In this document: in pieces, positions 1 through 11,618 of the stretch
Numbering within the stretch: position 1 is the stretch's first letter
How the letters are laid out: each line of letters starts with the position of its first letter
DNA from: Capsaspora owczarzaki ATCC 30864
Lineage: Eukaryota > Opisthokonta > Filasterea
Direction: 5' to 3'
NCBI RefSeq assembly: GCF_000151315.2
Contig: NW_011887305.1
Span: 599,205 to 663,204 of the forward strand
Length of the DNA: 64,000 nucleotides
The notes under the pieces: model-generated
The model's input: the letters and a program-made list of their open reading frames with translations, nothing else
Told to the model about the DNA's origin: nothing
Database searches by the model: none
Program-made: the position numbers and the translations under genes

Positions 1-115
1 AGAAAATAATAAAGGAAGGAAAAACACAAAAACAAAAACAAAAACAAAAAACGCCTGAAACCGTTTCAACAAAACGCATTTCATCGATTCAAAAGCAAGC
101 TCAGCTTTAGCTTAC

Positions 116-421
116 CGCGCTGCGAGTCTTGCCAACGGTGGCATCGGTTCGGGCCTGGACGACTCGGTTGGAGATGTTTTCCATGACTTGGCGGGTCGTT
201 TGGGTAGTGGGGGCGGTGGACAGCGCGGTGGTCTTGACTGGAACCGCGGTTTGGGCCCGAGTTGTGCGGCCATTCTCTTGGTTGAGGCCGAGTGTCTGTT
301 GGATGCGAGCGCAGCACGAGAGAGTCGATTGAAGAATGAAGGATTTGAGTAAGACGATGGCGAGGAGGAGCCGCAGGCAGAGTCGAAAAGGCAAATATAT
401 GGCGAAACAAAAAAATATCAA
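116..421 (-). CDS. Uncertain partial gene, one exon
   Basis: A minus-strand open frame ends at a good splice donor (GTAAGC, first base at 115). Its last 60 or so codons (about 300 down to 116) have the C/G-ending codon use of the real genes here and encode a polar, Thr/Ala/Gln-rich stretch ending in ISNRVVQARTDATVGKTRSA. Upstream of that, the frame is hydrophobic and T-rich. It is either a signal-like start at 421 or, I think more likely, an intron ending at the acceptor AACAG just before position 300. The next exon must lie outside the window to the left. The ENISNRV piece is faintly like the disordered tail of B-type cyclins, but this is too weak to name the gene. Confidence 0.3.
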
Positions 422-1365
422 AAAGCAACAAAAACGTTTTCAAAATCAAACGCAACAGACATTTCTTACGCTAGAGAAGAAAGGCATTGTAAGAGATGGG
501 TGTAGATGTGAAAGCTAAAGCAACGAGAAGTGTGCAGGGGCGATACTGGAAGCGTAAGGCGAATGGGGGAGAGCGAGGGAGAGCGAGAGTAAAAGCGCAG
601 CTACGAGACGTTTCAAAATATTCAAAAGAAACGGTTTCAGAGAAGAACGTTGCTGTTTTGCGTTGTGTGTATTCCAAAGTGGCAGACGCAGACGCGGGTA
701 ACGAGAAGAAGAATTAGATGGAGAAAGGAGGAAAGAGAATTGGGGTGCAAGAGGAAGGGAGAGAAGGGGGGGGGGAGAAAGAGAGAGAGAGATTGAGTTG
801 GCGGCAACCCGAGAAAAAGGTGGTGAAAGTGTGTGGAAGAGTGATGAGACTTCCGCTTTAGGACGAGCGTTAAATATGAAAATCAAGCGCTAGGCCAAGA
901 CTCACTAGACTAGATGCAGAAGGAGCCAAAGGGGGGGGGGGCTCGAGTTTTCTTGCTGTCTTGGAAATACAGTTGAACAGCTTTCGCTTGGCCCGTTTTG
1001 CTCCGGATGGCTGCCAGATCTAGTGCGCAAAACGAGCAAACATAATCCACTGTTCAGCGAGCGTGCTATTCCGATGGTCGTTTCCAAGCTAGCAGGACCT
1101 ACCGGCTCAACAATCTCGTTGCACAGCAAACCATTGTTCATGCATCGGACGAACGAACGAGTCTGGTCGTTCTTTGTTTTTCCGTTTCTTTGCACACTCG
1201 CTTTCTGATGACTAAATGTCCTCCCCCCACCTCACCTCACCTCATCGTCCTCTCCCTTCTTCCACTTCCATCCTACAGAACATAAAGTATGATTCACTCT
1301 CCAACCCAACCCAGCTCATTCTTTTTTTTTTTTTTTTCAAAACCCCCAAATTTTCAATTGCAATC
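422..1365. other. Intergenic, no gene seen
   Basis: About 0.9 kb between the uncertain minus-strand exon and the myosin start. It holds GA-rich stretches (about 720-800), a G run near 930, and a pyrimidine-rich C/T stretch with a 17-nt T run just before the myosin ATG. It is probably a divergent promoter region. The short open frames in it have no convincing coding character. Confidence 0.5.
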
Positions 1366-2474
1366 ATGGCTCGCCGCCGCGATTCCTTCATTATGGGCGA
1401 CGACGCCGGCGTGGCGGACTGTCTGCTTCTTGAGGAGATTACGGAACAGGCGTTCATGGACAACCTCAAGACGCGTGTGCAGCGCGATCGTGCGTACACG
1501 TACATTGGCGAGGTCGTCGTGTCGGTCAATCCGTACAAGTCGCTCAACATTTATGGCGACGACATTATCAAGCAGTACGAAGGCCGCTTCATCTACGAGC
1601 GTCCCCCGCACATCTTTGCCCTCACCGAAACCGCCTACAAGACCATGCTCCGCCAGAACACGGACCAGTGCATTGTCATCTCAGGTAACAAACACACGAA
1701 ATCGAACACGAATGAAGCAAAAAAAAAAAAAAAAAAAAAGCCATCACAAACGCAGCAATGATTTTTTTTTTTTTTTTTTTACCAAACCGCATCATCGCTG
1801 GTTTGGGTTTGCTGTTCTGCTCCCGTCTCGGGGGATGGAGTTTCGTCGGCACACTTGGGTTGCTGGTGATGTTGGCGACGGCATCAACACGGTGATGAGT
1901 TCAAAGATCGAGCTCGAATCCAAGCGAAAAAAGGCACAAAGATGAAAAAAAAAAATTCCAAAAAAAAAGAAAAAAAAAAAGAAACGGATTTGGTTTTTTG
2001 AAGCTTTTCCGTGTTCGATACTTTGGTTATTTTTCCAGTTTCGGTTCAGTTCGATTTTGCAGACATTGCGAACAAGTGCGTGCGTGCGCGTCGTTGCTGT
2101 TCTCGAGTTGCGCGACTTTCGCAAACACAAACTGAAGAAGCAAAAGAACGAAAAAAAAAAAAAAAAAGAACGAACGAAAAAAAAAAAAAATACTCATAAA
2201 TGGAAAACCGATTTTTTTTTCGACTCTCCCCTTTTGAGCCTGTTCTTTGGAAGACGGGCTGCTGTGTCATTGAGCATAGGAGCAGCATTTGCACAACCGA
2301 CATGTCACTCAACAACATGCGGAGAGAAAACGAAGAGGGGGGGGGACAAAAACACAAAAACAAAAAGCGGCATTGCAATGCGGTCAATGTCAAATTGCAG
2401 TGTGAAATAGTGGATTTTGGGTGAATAATGCGTTTTCCGAATTGTGTGCTATTCTTATGGTTTGGTACAGAGAG

Positions 2475-2513
<39 letters not shown>

Positions 2514-2578
2514 CAGAGAGAAACAGAGAGAAACAGAGAGAGAGAGAGAAATTGGAAGCAGTGAGTGACCAATGATTC

Positions 2579-2612
<34 letters not shown>

Positions 2613-5600
2613 AAAACGGATGGAATGAAAAGCATCAACTTCGCATTGCATGTTGTGACAAAGACCTCCAATCTTCACACTCTCAGAGCAATAGAGCATT
2701 ACACTTTGAGCACTGTAGTGGAATGACATTGAAAAAAAGGGCACTCGACCTCAGTCTCAGAAGAAAAAAAAACACGAAACCAAAATCAGAAAAAGCCACA
2801 ACATTGACCAGAAAGAAATATGTCGGATTGCCAAAAAAACTGAGAACCAAAAAAACTGAGAATATCACAACAACGTCGAAAACTAAACTAGAAAACTCAC
2901 TGGAAACCCCCCCCCCTTTTTAGGCGAGTCTGGTGCGGGCAAGACCGAGGCGTCCAAGATTATCATGCGCTACTTGGCGGCTGTGTCGGGACACGGCAAG
3001 AAGGTGGACGAGGTCAAGGAAATCTTCCTCCAGTCCAACCCCGTCTTGGAGGCGTTTGGCAACGCTGTGACCAACCGCAACGACAACTCGTCGCGCTTTG
3101 GCAAGTACATGGACGTCGACTTTGACTTTAAGGGCGACCCGGTCGGCGGCCACATTGCCAACTACCTCCTCGAGAAGGCTCGCGTTGTCAAGCAGTCCAA
3201 GGGCGAGCGCAACTTCCACATCTTTTACATGCTGATGCGCGGCGCCAACGACCAGCTGCTGGGCCAGCTCGAGCTCTCGCGCGATCCCAACACGTACAAC
3301 TACACAAACCAGAGCGGCGTCAACGCTGTCAAGTCCCTCGACGACAAGAAGGAGTTTGAGGCTGTCCTGAAGGGCCTCAAGACGATTGGCTTCACCCAGG
3401 CAGACCAAAACACGCTGTTTGAGGTTGTCGCGGCCATCCTCCACCTCGGCAACATTGTCTTTGAGGGCGGCGTGGAAGGCACCACCGCCTGCAGCATTGA
3501 CGCCGAGTCGCGCAAGCACCTCTCGGCTGTGGCCAAGCTCATCTCGTCGACCGACGACGAGGTCATCAAGGCGCTCACCACTCGCGTTGTCGCCACTCGT
3601 GGCGACGTTGTGTACTCGCCCCAGCAGGCGACCGAGGCCACGATTGCCCGTGACGCGCTTGCCAAGGCTGCGTACGAACGTCTCTTCTCGTTTGTCGTCT
3701 CGCGCATCAACGACAGCATCAAGGTCGACGCCAGCGGCCGCAACAAGGTCATTGGTGTCCTTGACATTTACGGCTTTGAGATCTTCCAGGACAACTCGTT
3801 TGAGCAATTCTGCATCAACTACTGCAACGAGAAGCTGCAGCAGCTCTTCATCGAGCTCGTTCTCAAGCGCGAGCAGGAAGAGTACGAGCGCGAGGGCATC
3901 AAGTGGACGCACATTGACTACTTTAACAACCAGATCATTTGCGACCTCGTTGAGAGCAAGAACACTGGCATTGTCGCCATCCTCGACGAGGAGTGCCTCC
4001 GCCCCGGTGATGTCACGGACAAGGACTTTTTGAACAAGATGGACGAGCGCATCGGCAGCCATGCCCACTACCGCTCGCGCCAAACGGACAAGAACGAAAA
4101 GTCCCTCGAGTCCAACCGCGATTTCGTCCTCAAGCACTACGCCGGCGATGTCGTGTACAATGTCAACGGCTTCCTCGCCAAGAACAAGGACACCCTGTTC
4201 CAAGATCTGAAGCGTCTGCTCTACCAGTCCAAGAACGGCACCATCAAGACCATGTGGCCCGAGGGTGCGGCCGACATTAAGGAGGTCACCAAGCGCCCCG
4301 TCACTGCCGGCACCAGCTTCAAGACCTCGATGGGCGAGCTCGTCCAAAACCTCATGTCCAAGGAGCCCCACTATGTGCGCTGCATCAAGCCCAACGACCA
4401 GAAGGCGTCGGGCGTGTTTGACCACGAGCGCGTCCTCCACCAAGTCCGCTATCTTGGTCTGATGGAGAACCTGCGTGTGCGCCGCGCTGGTTTTGCCTAC
4501 CGTCTGCCCTACGACCGTGTGCTGCAGCGTTACAAGATGCTCAGCCCCAAGACCTGGCCCCACTACAAGGGTGGCGATCTCAAGGCTGGCGTCGAGCTCA
4601 TCCTTGCCGCTTGCAACCTCGCCGTGCCTGCCATTCAGCTCGGCCGCACCAAGCTGTTTGTTCGCTCGCCCAAGACGCTCACCGCCCTTGAAGAGGCGCG
4701 CGAGGCCAAGATCCCTTCGCTCGTCCTCAAGGTCCAAAAGATCTGGCGAGGCTACAAGGCTCGCTGCTGGTTTATCCGCTTCCGTGCCGCGCATCGCATT
4801 GCACGCCGCTTCCGCTTCTACATGGCGCGCAAGTTCATGTCCACCGTCTTCTCGACCTACAAGGGCGTCAAGGACCTGCCCGACTTTGGCAAGCACATTC
4901 GCCTCCCCGAGCCCCCCAAGGTGCTCGTTCCCTTCCGCAAGAAGGTCGAGCTCATCCACCAGACGTGGCGTGCTCGCCGCATTGTCATGTCGCTGACTCC
5001 CCCGCAGCAAGCCGAGATGCGGCTCAAGATTGTTGGTGCAGCCATTTTCGGCGGCAACAAGAAGGCCTCGTGGGGCTACAAGCGCGAGTGGGAGGGCAAC
5101 TACCTTGCGCATGAGGCGACCAACCCCACTGCCGCCAAGTTCAAGCTCGCGATCGGCGCGCTCATGCAGCAGCACGGCGATTCAAACATTCTCTTCTCCG
5201 AGCTTGTGGTCAAGCTCAACCGCAAGAACAAGATGCAAGACCGCGTGCTGATTGTGTGCGAGAACAACTTTTACAAGCTCAACCCGGCCACGTACAAGAT
5301 TTGCAAGCACCCCATCGCCATCTCTGGCGTGACTGGCGCGTCCGTCTTCCCCGACGACAACCAAGTCGTCGTCATCCACACGACTGGTGGCAAAGACGGC
5401 GACCTTGTCTTTGACATGACGACTCGCGGACCCAAGGCCGGCGAGCTCTTGATCAAGCTCCAAGACATGGTGCGAAAGCACCACAAGAAGGAAATTAACA
5501 TCAAGGTGGCTTCGCAGATTGACTTTTCTCAAGGTGGCAAGGCCAAGCAACTCACCGTCGGTGGTCCCGACCCAAAGGCGCACACGCACACCTTCAAGGC

Positions 5601-5655
5601 CAACGGCAAGACTGGCGTTGCCTTCCACACCCCTGGTGCTGCTCCTCCGTCGTAA
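1366..5655 (+). CDS. MYO1: Short-tailed class I myosin heavy chain
   Basis: Actin-based motor linking membrane to actin. Exons are 1366-1684 and 2924-5655, giving 1,016 aa. The 1.24-kb intron falls inside the first Gly codon of the P-loop GESGAGKT (residues 107-114), a phase-1 junction confirmed by the motif. Switch I ([12 protein letters not shown]) is near 158 and the relay region [17 protein letters not shown] follows. A single clear IQ motif ([14 protein letters not shown]) lies near 710-725, followed by a basic TH1 lipid-binding tail to the C-terminus. There is no SH3 or Gly/Pro/Ala tail, so it is a short-tailed form closest in feel to vertebrate MYO1D/G. The residue 16 before DALAK, the TEDS position, is Asp, which would not need phosphorylation. 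The ATG chosen is the first in frame and follows a T-rich leader. No break is seen. Confidence 0.97.
1685..2923 (+). repeat. Large intron rich in homopolymers and GA repeat
   Basis: Intron 1 of the myosin gene, GTAACA to TTTTAG. It contains A runs of 10-20 nt at about 1720-1740, 1945-1980, 2150-2190 and 2581-2609, T runs at 1760-1780, and a (GA)n tract at about 2472-2508 followed by degenerate GA repeats to about 2550. No open frame with coding character is seen in it. Confidence 0.8.
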
Positions 5656-6140
5656 AATTTCAAAACCACACAAAGCATGATACTGTGGGAAAAAAAAAAT
5701 TGTTGTTGTTGTTGTTGTTGTTGTGATTGTTTTCTTGCTTGTTTCTGTTTCATTTTTTGTTTGGTGTCTTGTCTTGATTGTGTCTTTGAAGACAAATTGT
5801 TCAAGCAATGTTGAATGTCTTTATTGTTGTGAGGTGTGATTGTGTATTTCAGGGGAAAATTGCCGGTTTGTGAAGTGAGTGTTCATAGAAGGCAACGGAA
5901 GTCGTTTATCCGCTCTCGCGAGGAGCGTTGCGACTGTGGATTTGCCTTTGTTTTCTCAGCCACTTCTCGTTCGCATGTCTGAATTCTGAGAAACGAGGCA
6001 GTTCTCATTTTTTGTTGTTTGTTTGTTGTTTGACTCTTCCATTCTAACTAAATCTCCCTTCTTCGTACAACTCGATCGTATTGCCATTACTTCGCTCACT
6101 ATCACTACAAGTCACTCGTTCCAAGGAAATCTCATTGCCG
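5656..6140. other. Intergenic between myosin and transporter
   Basis: A 485-bp gap holding the 3' end of myosin I, a (GTT)n run at about 5700-5722, and the promoter and leader of the transporter. Nothing else is recognised. Confidence 0.6.
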
Positions 6141-8396
6141 ATGTCCCGCCTTGTCGCTGCGTCCGAGCTGACTGGCGACGATTCGCACTGGTCGCATCCG
6201 GGTTCTCCGACGCCAATCACCGCCGCCGCTGCAGGTCTGCCCAGCCACCCTCCGCCACACCCGCACTCTCACAACTCGCCATTCAGACCCCCGTCAAGCC
6301 ACTCCGGGCATCCTGATACCGGTCTCTCCGACGCGGAACCTCGCGTTGCTGCAGCCGACTCCAATCACACGACGGATCATGCGGTTGGCCTTTTTAGTCC
6401 GCACCAGCACCACCAGCACCACCAGCACCACCACCGAGGCGCCCCAAGCAGCAACCAGACGAGTAGCCAAGCTCAAGCTGACTGGGCGAACGGCCACCAC
6501 CGCCGTTTATCAAGCGAGGCCGGTCGAGGGTACGCCAACAACAAGCACTCCTCCAGCAGGCCCGCGACGCAACCGGGCAATCTGCACCTGGGAACATACA
6601 TTGACGATGTGCTGGAGGAAGCCAAGCCATTCGGGCCATTCCAGCGCAGAATGCTGCTCAAAGCAATGCTCGGCTCGCTGTCCGCCGGAAGTCATGTCAT
6701 CTCGATCATTCTGGTGCAAAACACGATTGTCGACGAGCTCAATCTGTCGAGCGTGCTCAAAGCCGTCCTGGTCGCGGCCACATTTGCAGGGTGGCTGGTT
6801 GGCGCCTTCTTTTGGGGATTCATCATTGACAAGTATGGACGTCGACCGGGACTCCTTGCATCGCTGGCAGGAGTCACCATTCTCGGCGCGGCGCTGTCTG
6901 CTTCGCAAGATTTCCCGACGCTCATCTCGCTCAGAGTCCTGACCGGCGCACAAATCGGTGGAACAATGCTCTGCTCGTTCACGCTGCTATCCGAGTACAT
7001 TGCTCCGAGCAAACGGGGTATCGTCAGCACGCTATGGCAGACGGCATTCGGCATTGGCATCATGCTGATGGCGCTCGGAGGGTACATTGCCGTCCAAGTG
7101 CTCGAGGCGTCCTGGCACTGGGTGTTGGCCATCGCGTGCATTCCGAGTCTCCTCGCCTTTGCCGTCTTGTACTTTGTACTGCCCGAGTCTCCTCGCTACC
7201 TGCTTGTCCAAAAGCGGTACGACGACCTGACGGATTGTTTGCAAACTGTCGTGGATTGCAATGGCGTGGAAATGATTGTCGTGTTGCCGCTGCACGATCC
7301 CGACGCCGCCTTCTTCCCAGATCCACGCACTGTGCACAGCATCGAGCATCACACCTACCACGCGATTTCTCCCTCCTCCACTGTTGTTGCAGTCAAGTCG
7401 GAAGACGCCGAGAACGAGACTGGCAACGTCAACGGGCGTTCGAGCGATTCAGCAACGTCCTCGCCAAGCACGACCCACACCTTGTCGCGGCACGGCAGCA
7501 ATCGCTCCACGCAAGACATTGTGGTGGTCTCCCCGTCCGAAATTTCCTACAAGGAGCAGCACTCCACGGATGATCAAGTGCTGCTCCCCCACCACGGTCA
7601 CGGCCCTGCAAAAGGGCCTGTGCTGAGTGATCTCGTCGCCCCTGCACTTCGGCGAAGCACGCTGGTTCTTGGGTTTGTGTGGTTTACCAACAGTCTGGTT
7701 TACTACGGCTTGACGTTTCTCGCCGCCGACCTCAGCTCGAACGTTTTCTTCAACACTTTTCTGTCTGGCCTAGTGGAGGTGAGTGTCATTAGCGATGCCA
7801 TCGGCATAGGATTATTGTTTGGGACACGAGTGTCTCGTTTTTTTTTTTTTTGTTTTTTTTTTTTTTGTGTGTGTGTTTTGACTTTCATGGCTTGCGCTTG
7901 CTAGATTCCTGGTTACTTGGTGGCCGTGCTCCTGGTGGATCGCATCGGTCGGAAAAAGAGCTTGAATCTCTTCATGCTGATCGCTGGATGCGCGACGGCC
8001 ACCATGATTGCGCCGCTCGAGACAACTGGAAATACTGTGGTGGCGTGCGTCGGCAAGCTCTGCATCAGTGCAGCATTCGCTCTGACGTACACCTACTCTT
8101 CAGAGCTATTTCCCACCTCTGTGCGCGGCATCGGCATGGGCTGGTGCTCATTTGCCTCGCGCTTTGGAGGAATCCTCACGCCCATCTTGATTGATGCGCT
8201 TGGCGACGACCTTCGCGAAGTGCCCCTGGCGTGCTTTGCTGCCACGGCCGTCCTCTCGTTTGGGTTGATTTTCATCTTCCTTCCCGAAACAATGGGCATG
8301 CACATGCCCGACACCACCGACGAAGCTGTGGCTGTGATTCAGCGCCGTCCATCCAAGTCGGGCGTGGCGTACGTGCAAGTGACCCAAGTCGAGTAG
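6141..8396 (+). CDS. MFS sugar-transporter family protein (SVOP/SV2-like)
   Basis: A membrane transporter of the major facilitator superfamily; the substrate cannot be read from sequence. Exons are 6141-7778 and 7905-8396 (donor GAG|GTGAGT, acceptor CTAG), giving 709 aa. Residues 1 to about 150 are a His/Pro/Ser-rich cytosolic tail with HQHHQHHQHHH. The first half of the fold then follows with the loop motif DKYGRRPG after TM2 and RVLTGAQIGGTM. PESPRYLLVQKRYDD is the typical sugar-porter sequence after TM6. A long Ser-rich central loop (about 420-510) separates the halves, and the second half repeats the loop motif as DRIGRKKS. SSELFPTSVRGIGMGWCS and LPETMG are typical of the SVOP/SV2 and organic-ion branch. 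The start is the first in-frame ATG; frames reaching further 5' lack one. Confidence 0.9.
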
Positions 8397-8722
8397 AGTC
8401 TGGGTGCTATCTATCTCTTCATTGCCAACACGCGTCGTTCACTGGCGGTGGGTGGCCTGATTGTTTGATGTCGGCTATACTGGAGTTGTAGCCGCGTTTC
8501 CCCCCATTATTTTGAAATTTTTAATACTGTACAAGCTAATGAAACAACACGGAATGACACACAAGCAATGTAGCATGCAACACAACATAATCAAACGCTA
8601 GGTAGCTCGATGAAGCGAGGTTGAGGACTTGTCTGAGAATTGTAGCGAACGTCCTTGCAGCAGACCGTTTTCAAGCAAACTCCAACAACCGCTTTGAAGC
8701 TCTCCGGTCTAGAGCGCAAAGC
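8397..8722. other. Convergent 3' ends
   Basis: The 3' flank of the transporter meets the 3' flank of the small minus-strand ORF. A possible alternative splice (GTAAGC just inside the small ORF's stop, acceptor TTCTCAG near 8636) could extend that ORF by about 30 codons. I do not favour it. Nothing else is seen. Confidence 0.5.
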
Positions 8723-8923
8723 TTACTGCGATGCATCCATGGGCTCTGAGTGAGCCAGGGAACGGGCAGCCGCACCAAGCGACGCGGTCGACAGCGCCAG
8801 TGTCCGCTGGAAGGTCGTCCACGCAGCCGCCAGCGCAGTCACGTCTTGGCCACTCGCCAGCAATGCGTCCACGTTGGATGCCACGGCGCCAGTCAGATCG
8901 GCTGTCTCGGAGAGCGACTGCAT
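8723..8923 (-). CDS. Small protein, Dad2/DASH-like (tentative)
   Basis: A 66-aa frame with strongly gene-like codon use, starting MQSLSETADLTG and ending EPMDASQ. The pattern ALLASGQDVTALAAAW followed by hydrophobic heptads and ASLGAAARSLA resembles the core of Dad2. Dad2 is a subunit of the DASH/Dam1 ring that couples kinetochores to microtubules. The V-x2-L-x3-W spacing (W seven residues after V) matches yeast Dad2 as I remember it. Family members are 70-130 aa, so an upstream exon may be missing. An exact E2F-type 12-mer lies 35 bp upstream of the ATG, which fits a cell-cycle gene. It could also be any small coiled-coil protein. The coding call is fairly good; the Dad2 name is weak. Confidence 0.4.
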   Translation of the reverse strand: MQSLSETADLTGAVASNVDALLASGQDVTALAAAWTTFQRTLALSTASLGAAARSLAHSEPMDASQ

Positions 8924-8957
8924 GGGCCAGAAGGACGCGAGAGTGAGTGTTACCGGG

Positions 8958-8969
8958 TTTCCCGCCAAA
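8958..8969. promoter_or_regulatory. E2F/DP-type site TTTCCCGCCAAA
   Basis: Matches the E2F consensus TTTSSCGC with flanking AAA, 35 bp upstream of the ATG of the small minus-strand gene. The same 12-mer occurs exactly at 16199-16210 and, in reverse complement, at 48445-48456. Fewer than 0.01 copies would be expected by chance in 64 kb on both strands. Confidence 0.55.
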
Positions 8970-9355
8970 AATTCGTTCCCGGTTTCGCTTATTCTCAGCC
9001 AACAACCCAAAGTGCGATCAACAACAAGGCAAAATCAAAACAATTGCGGCTATGGAAATCAAAATCCAATTCACCTGCGCAATCTCGCCTATTAAGTGGC
9101 GTTTGGTTTGCTCGAAATGGGTTGACATTTTAGGAATTCAAGACTGAGCGGATTTGAACAATCCTGCCATATCAAAGGGCGAAGAAAACTTGGAGACTAT
9201 GCAGGAGAGCAAAGTGTTGTTCATTATCAAACAGACGGTACACCATTTTTCATCAAAAGAACAGCACGCGCGAGCGCAAGTAACGATTGTTCAATCACGT
9301 TCTGATTTTCGCTCTCTGGTTTTTGAAAACGGCGGCTTTGCAGCATTTTGCGATT

Positions 9356-11192
9356 TTACTTGGGGCCGAGAGCGTCGACGTTGAGGAGGTTACGCACCTG
9401 CGCTTCCACAGCAGTCAGCTTGGGCTTGTTGCCGATAATCTCGTCAATGCGCTTGATAAGCTCGGGCGTGATCTTGGGGACAACCTCGAGCGCCTTGAAG
9501 TTCTCCTCCAGCTGCTTCAGCGAGGTGGCGCCAAGAATGACGGTGCTGACGTGCGGGTTCTTTGCGCACCAAGCAATCGACAGCTGGGCGAGCGAGCAGC
9601 CGAGCTCCTCTGCAATCGGCAGCAACTTGTCGGCAGCCTCGAACTGCCACTTGTTTTCGGCGGCAAGCTTGCGATCCTTCAGCCACGCGAGCGATTCCAG
9701 GCTCAGGCGAGAGCCCTCGGGGAACTTGCCTTGGCTGTACTTGCCCGTGAGAATGCCTGCTCGCAGAGAGCGAGAGAGCGCGAGAGAGAGACAGATTATT
9801 TACGCACATTTTTTGTGAGCAGAGTGTTGCAGCGAAAAAAATGGCTGTTCAAACAGAACCAGCGAATCATACCGGAAGCGAGAGGCGACCAGATGGTGGT
9901 GCCAAGACCGTAATCGCGGTACAGGTTGCTGTACTCGTGCTCGACGCGCTCGCGGGCAAAGATGTTGTCTGTGCACCAACAAATCCCGGAAAAGTCAGAT
10001 TCGTGGGGCCGTGTACAGTACGAGATGACACCCTTAGCACTGAAAGCACACACACACACGCACACTTGGTCCACACACTCTCAAATTACTTACACTCGGG
10101 CTGCTCCATCAGAGGACGGATCAGACCAAGGCGATCGGCAATGCCAATAGCCTGCTCGATTTGAGCAGCCGACCACTCGGAAGTGCCCCAGTAGAAGGCC
10201 AGACCGCGGTCAATGAGGTGGTTGAAGGCGCGAACGACTTCCTCCATGGGCGTGATCGGGTCGGGACGGTGGGCAAAGATCAGGTCCACATAGTCCAACT
10301 GCATACGCTTGAGCGCAGCCACAGTGCCCTCGACAATGTGCTTGCGGCTGAGACCCCGCGAGTTCGGGGCGTTCTTGCCAAAGTAGATCTTGGTGCTGAC
10401 AACGAGCTCGGGGCGCGTCCAGACCTTTTCGGCCTCACCACGCTTGATGACCTCGCCCATGATGCGCTCGCTTTCGCCTTCAGCATAGCTGTGAGGTTTG
10501 GGGGCGGGGGAGGTCAGGGATGATTGGTTCACACAAAGAAACAGTCTGAGTGTGTGTGTTTGGTCCACTTACCCTTCAGCGTTGTCGAAAAAGTTGCATC
10601 CACGCTCGAAAGCGGCCTTCATCAGAACGAAGGCAGCGTCAGTCTCGACCTACAGACAAGATTGTTCGGGTGAGCAAAATGCTTGTTCCAAAAGCCGAGC
10701 TCGGCTGAATGAATGAGCAGGCAGCGTATTCAATTTCATTGTTGCAAACGTACCTGGGTCTTGAACGAGACCCACGAGCCTGATCACCGTGTGATTTTGC
10801 ACATGCATGTATGTCAACGCAATCAGAGAGAGTGAGTGGGTGAGCAGCACAATCTCAAATCAATTGAAGGCCTTCCCCCCCCCCCTAAAATGCCCCGCGA
10901 TGGGCGCATCCTTCAACAACAACAACAACAAATCAGAGTGTCGAGAAATCGAGCGCATGATTTTTTTGGTTGTTGTTCATGTTGAGCAACAGAGCGGAGG
11001 ATTGCAACGCGGAGATTTCCATTCAACTGAGCGCCACAGTGAGGCAACCAAGCAGCGGAAGATTGCTTTTCGATTGAAGATGCTTTACCGAGCGAGAGCA
11101 GCGAAACCTAAATTCAAAACAACAATCCAAAACCAAAATCAAAAGATGAGCGACAAAATCACAAAAAACAAAACCAAGTGAATGAGAAGACA

Positions 11193-11244
<52 letters not shown>

Positions 11245-11618
11245 ATCATTCAATATTGAAGTTCCGCTCCAAATGTTTTTTATATTTCCGCATCACATCA
11301 CATCGCATTGTGATTGAAATCTGGCGTGCTTTTTAAACTGAGAAAGCTGAAGGTTGAGTGTGAAGTGAAACGAGAAGCGTTCGTTGGCAAGAGCGTTGAG
11401 ACGGAAGCCGGGAGTGTGGGGGGGGGGGAAACGCGGAATTGGAGGTGCGTGACTGAGCGCGGAGATTGGACAGCGACGATGATGATGGGTGATGATGGTT
11501 GGAGAGAGAGAGAGTGTGTGTGTGTATGAGTGTGCTGGCTCACCTTGAGGCCAGAGCGGCCGAGCAGGCGGTACTCCATCGGAGGGAAGGCGCTGGTCGG
11601 AGTGGTGCTGGTTGCCAT
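9356..11618 (-). CDS. Aldo-keto reductase, Kv-beta/AKR6-like
   Basis: NAD(P)H-dependent oxidoreductase with a TIM-barrel AKR fold, similar to potassium-channel beta subunits and their plant and fungal relatives. Seven exons on the minus strand: 11618-11544, 11107-11089, 10779-10754, 10649-10573, 10488-10094, 9968-9873 and 9756-9356, giving 362 aa. Exon 2 is only 19 nt and encodes VSLLSL plus the first base of a Gly codon. It is required to join GRSGLK to GSWVSFKTQ in frame. The catalytic tetrad is complete: D62, Y67, K99 (STKIYFG) and H139 (FAHRPDP). In animal Kv-beta the His is Asn, so this one looks like an active enzyme. [20 protein letters not shown] and [14 protein letters not shown] are family hallmarks. 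Start: ATG with good context before [12 protein letters not shown]. Confidence 0.95.
11196..11242. repeat. 47-nt A run in an AKR intron
   Basis: A homopolymer in the first intron of the aldo-keto reductase gene (a T run on the coding strand). It is one of many long A/T runs in introns and spacers of this window. Confidence 0.9.

Noticed and set aside
2920-5175. A 751-codon open frame on the minus strand opposite the myosin exon
   Set aside because: It is an antisense by-product of strong C/G third-position bias; the plus strand encodes a textbook myosin.
8587-8728. Possible extra exon extending the small Dad2-like gene
   Set aside because: The in-frame stop overlaps a GTAAGC donor, but the extension has no support beyond an open frame.
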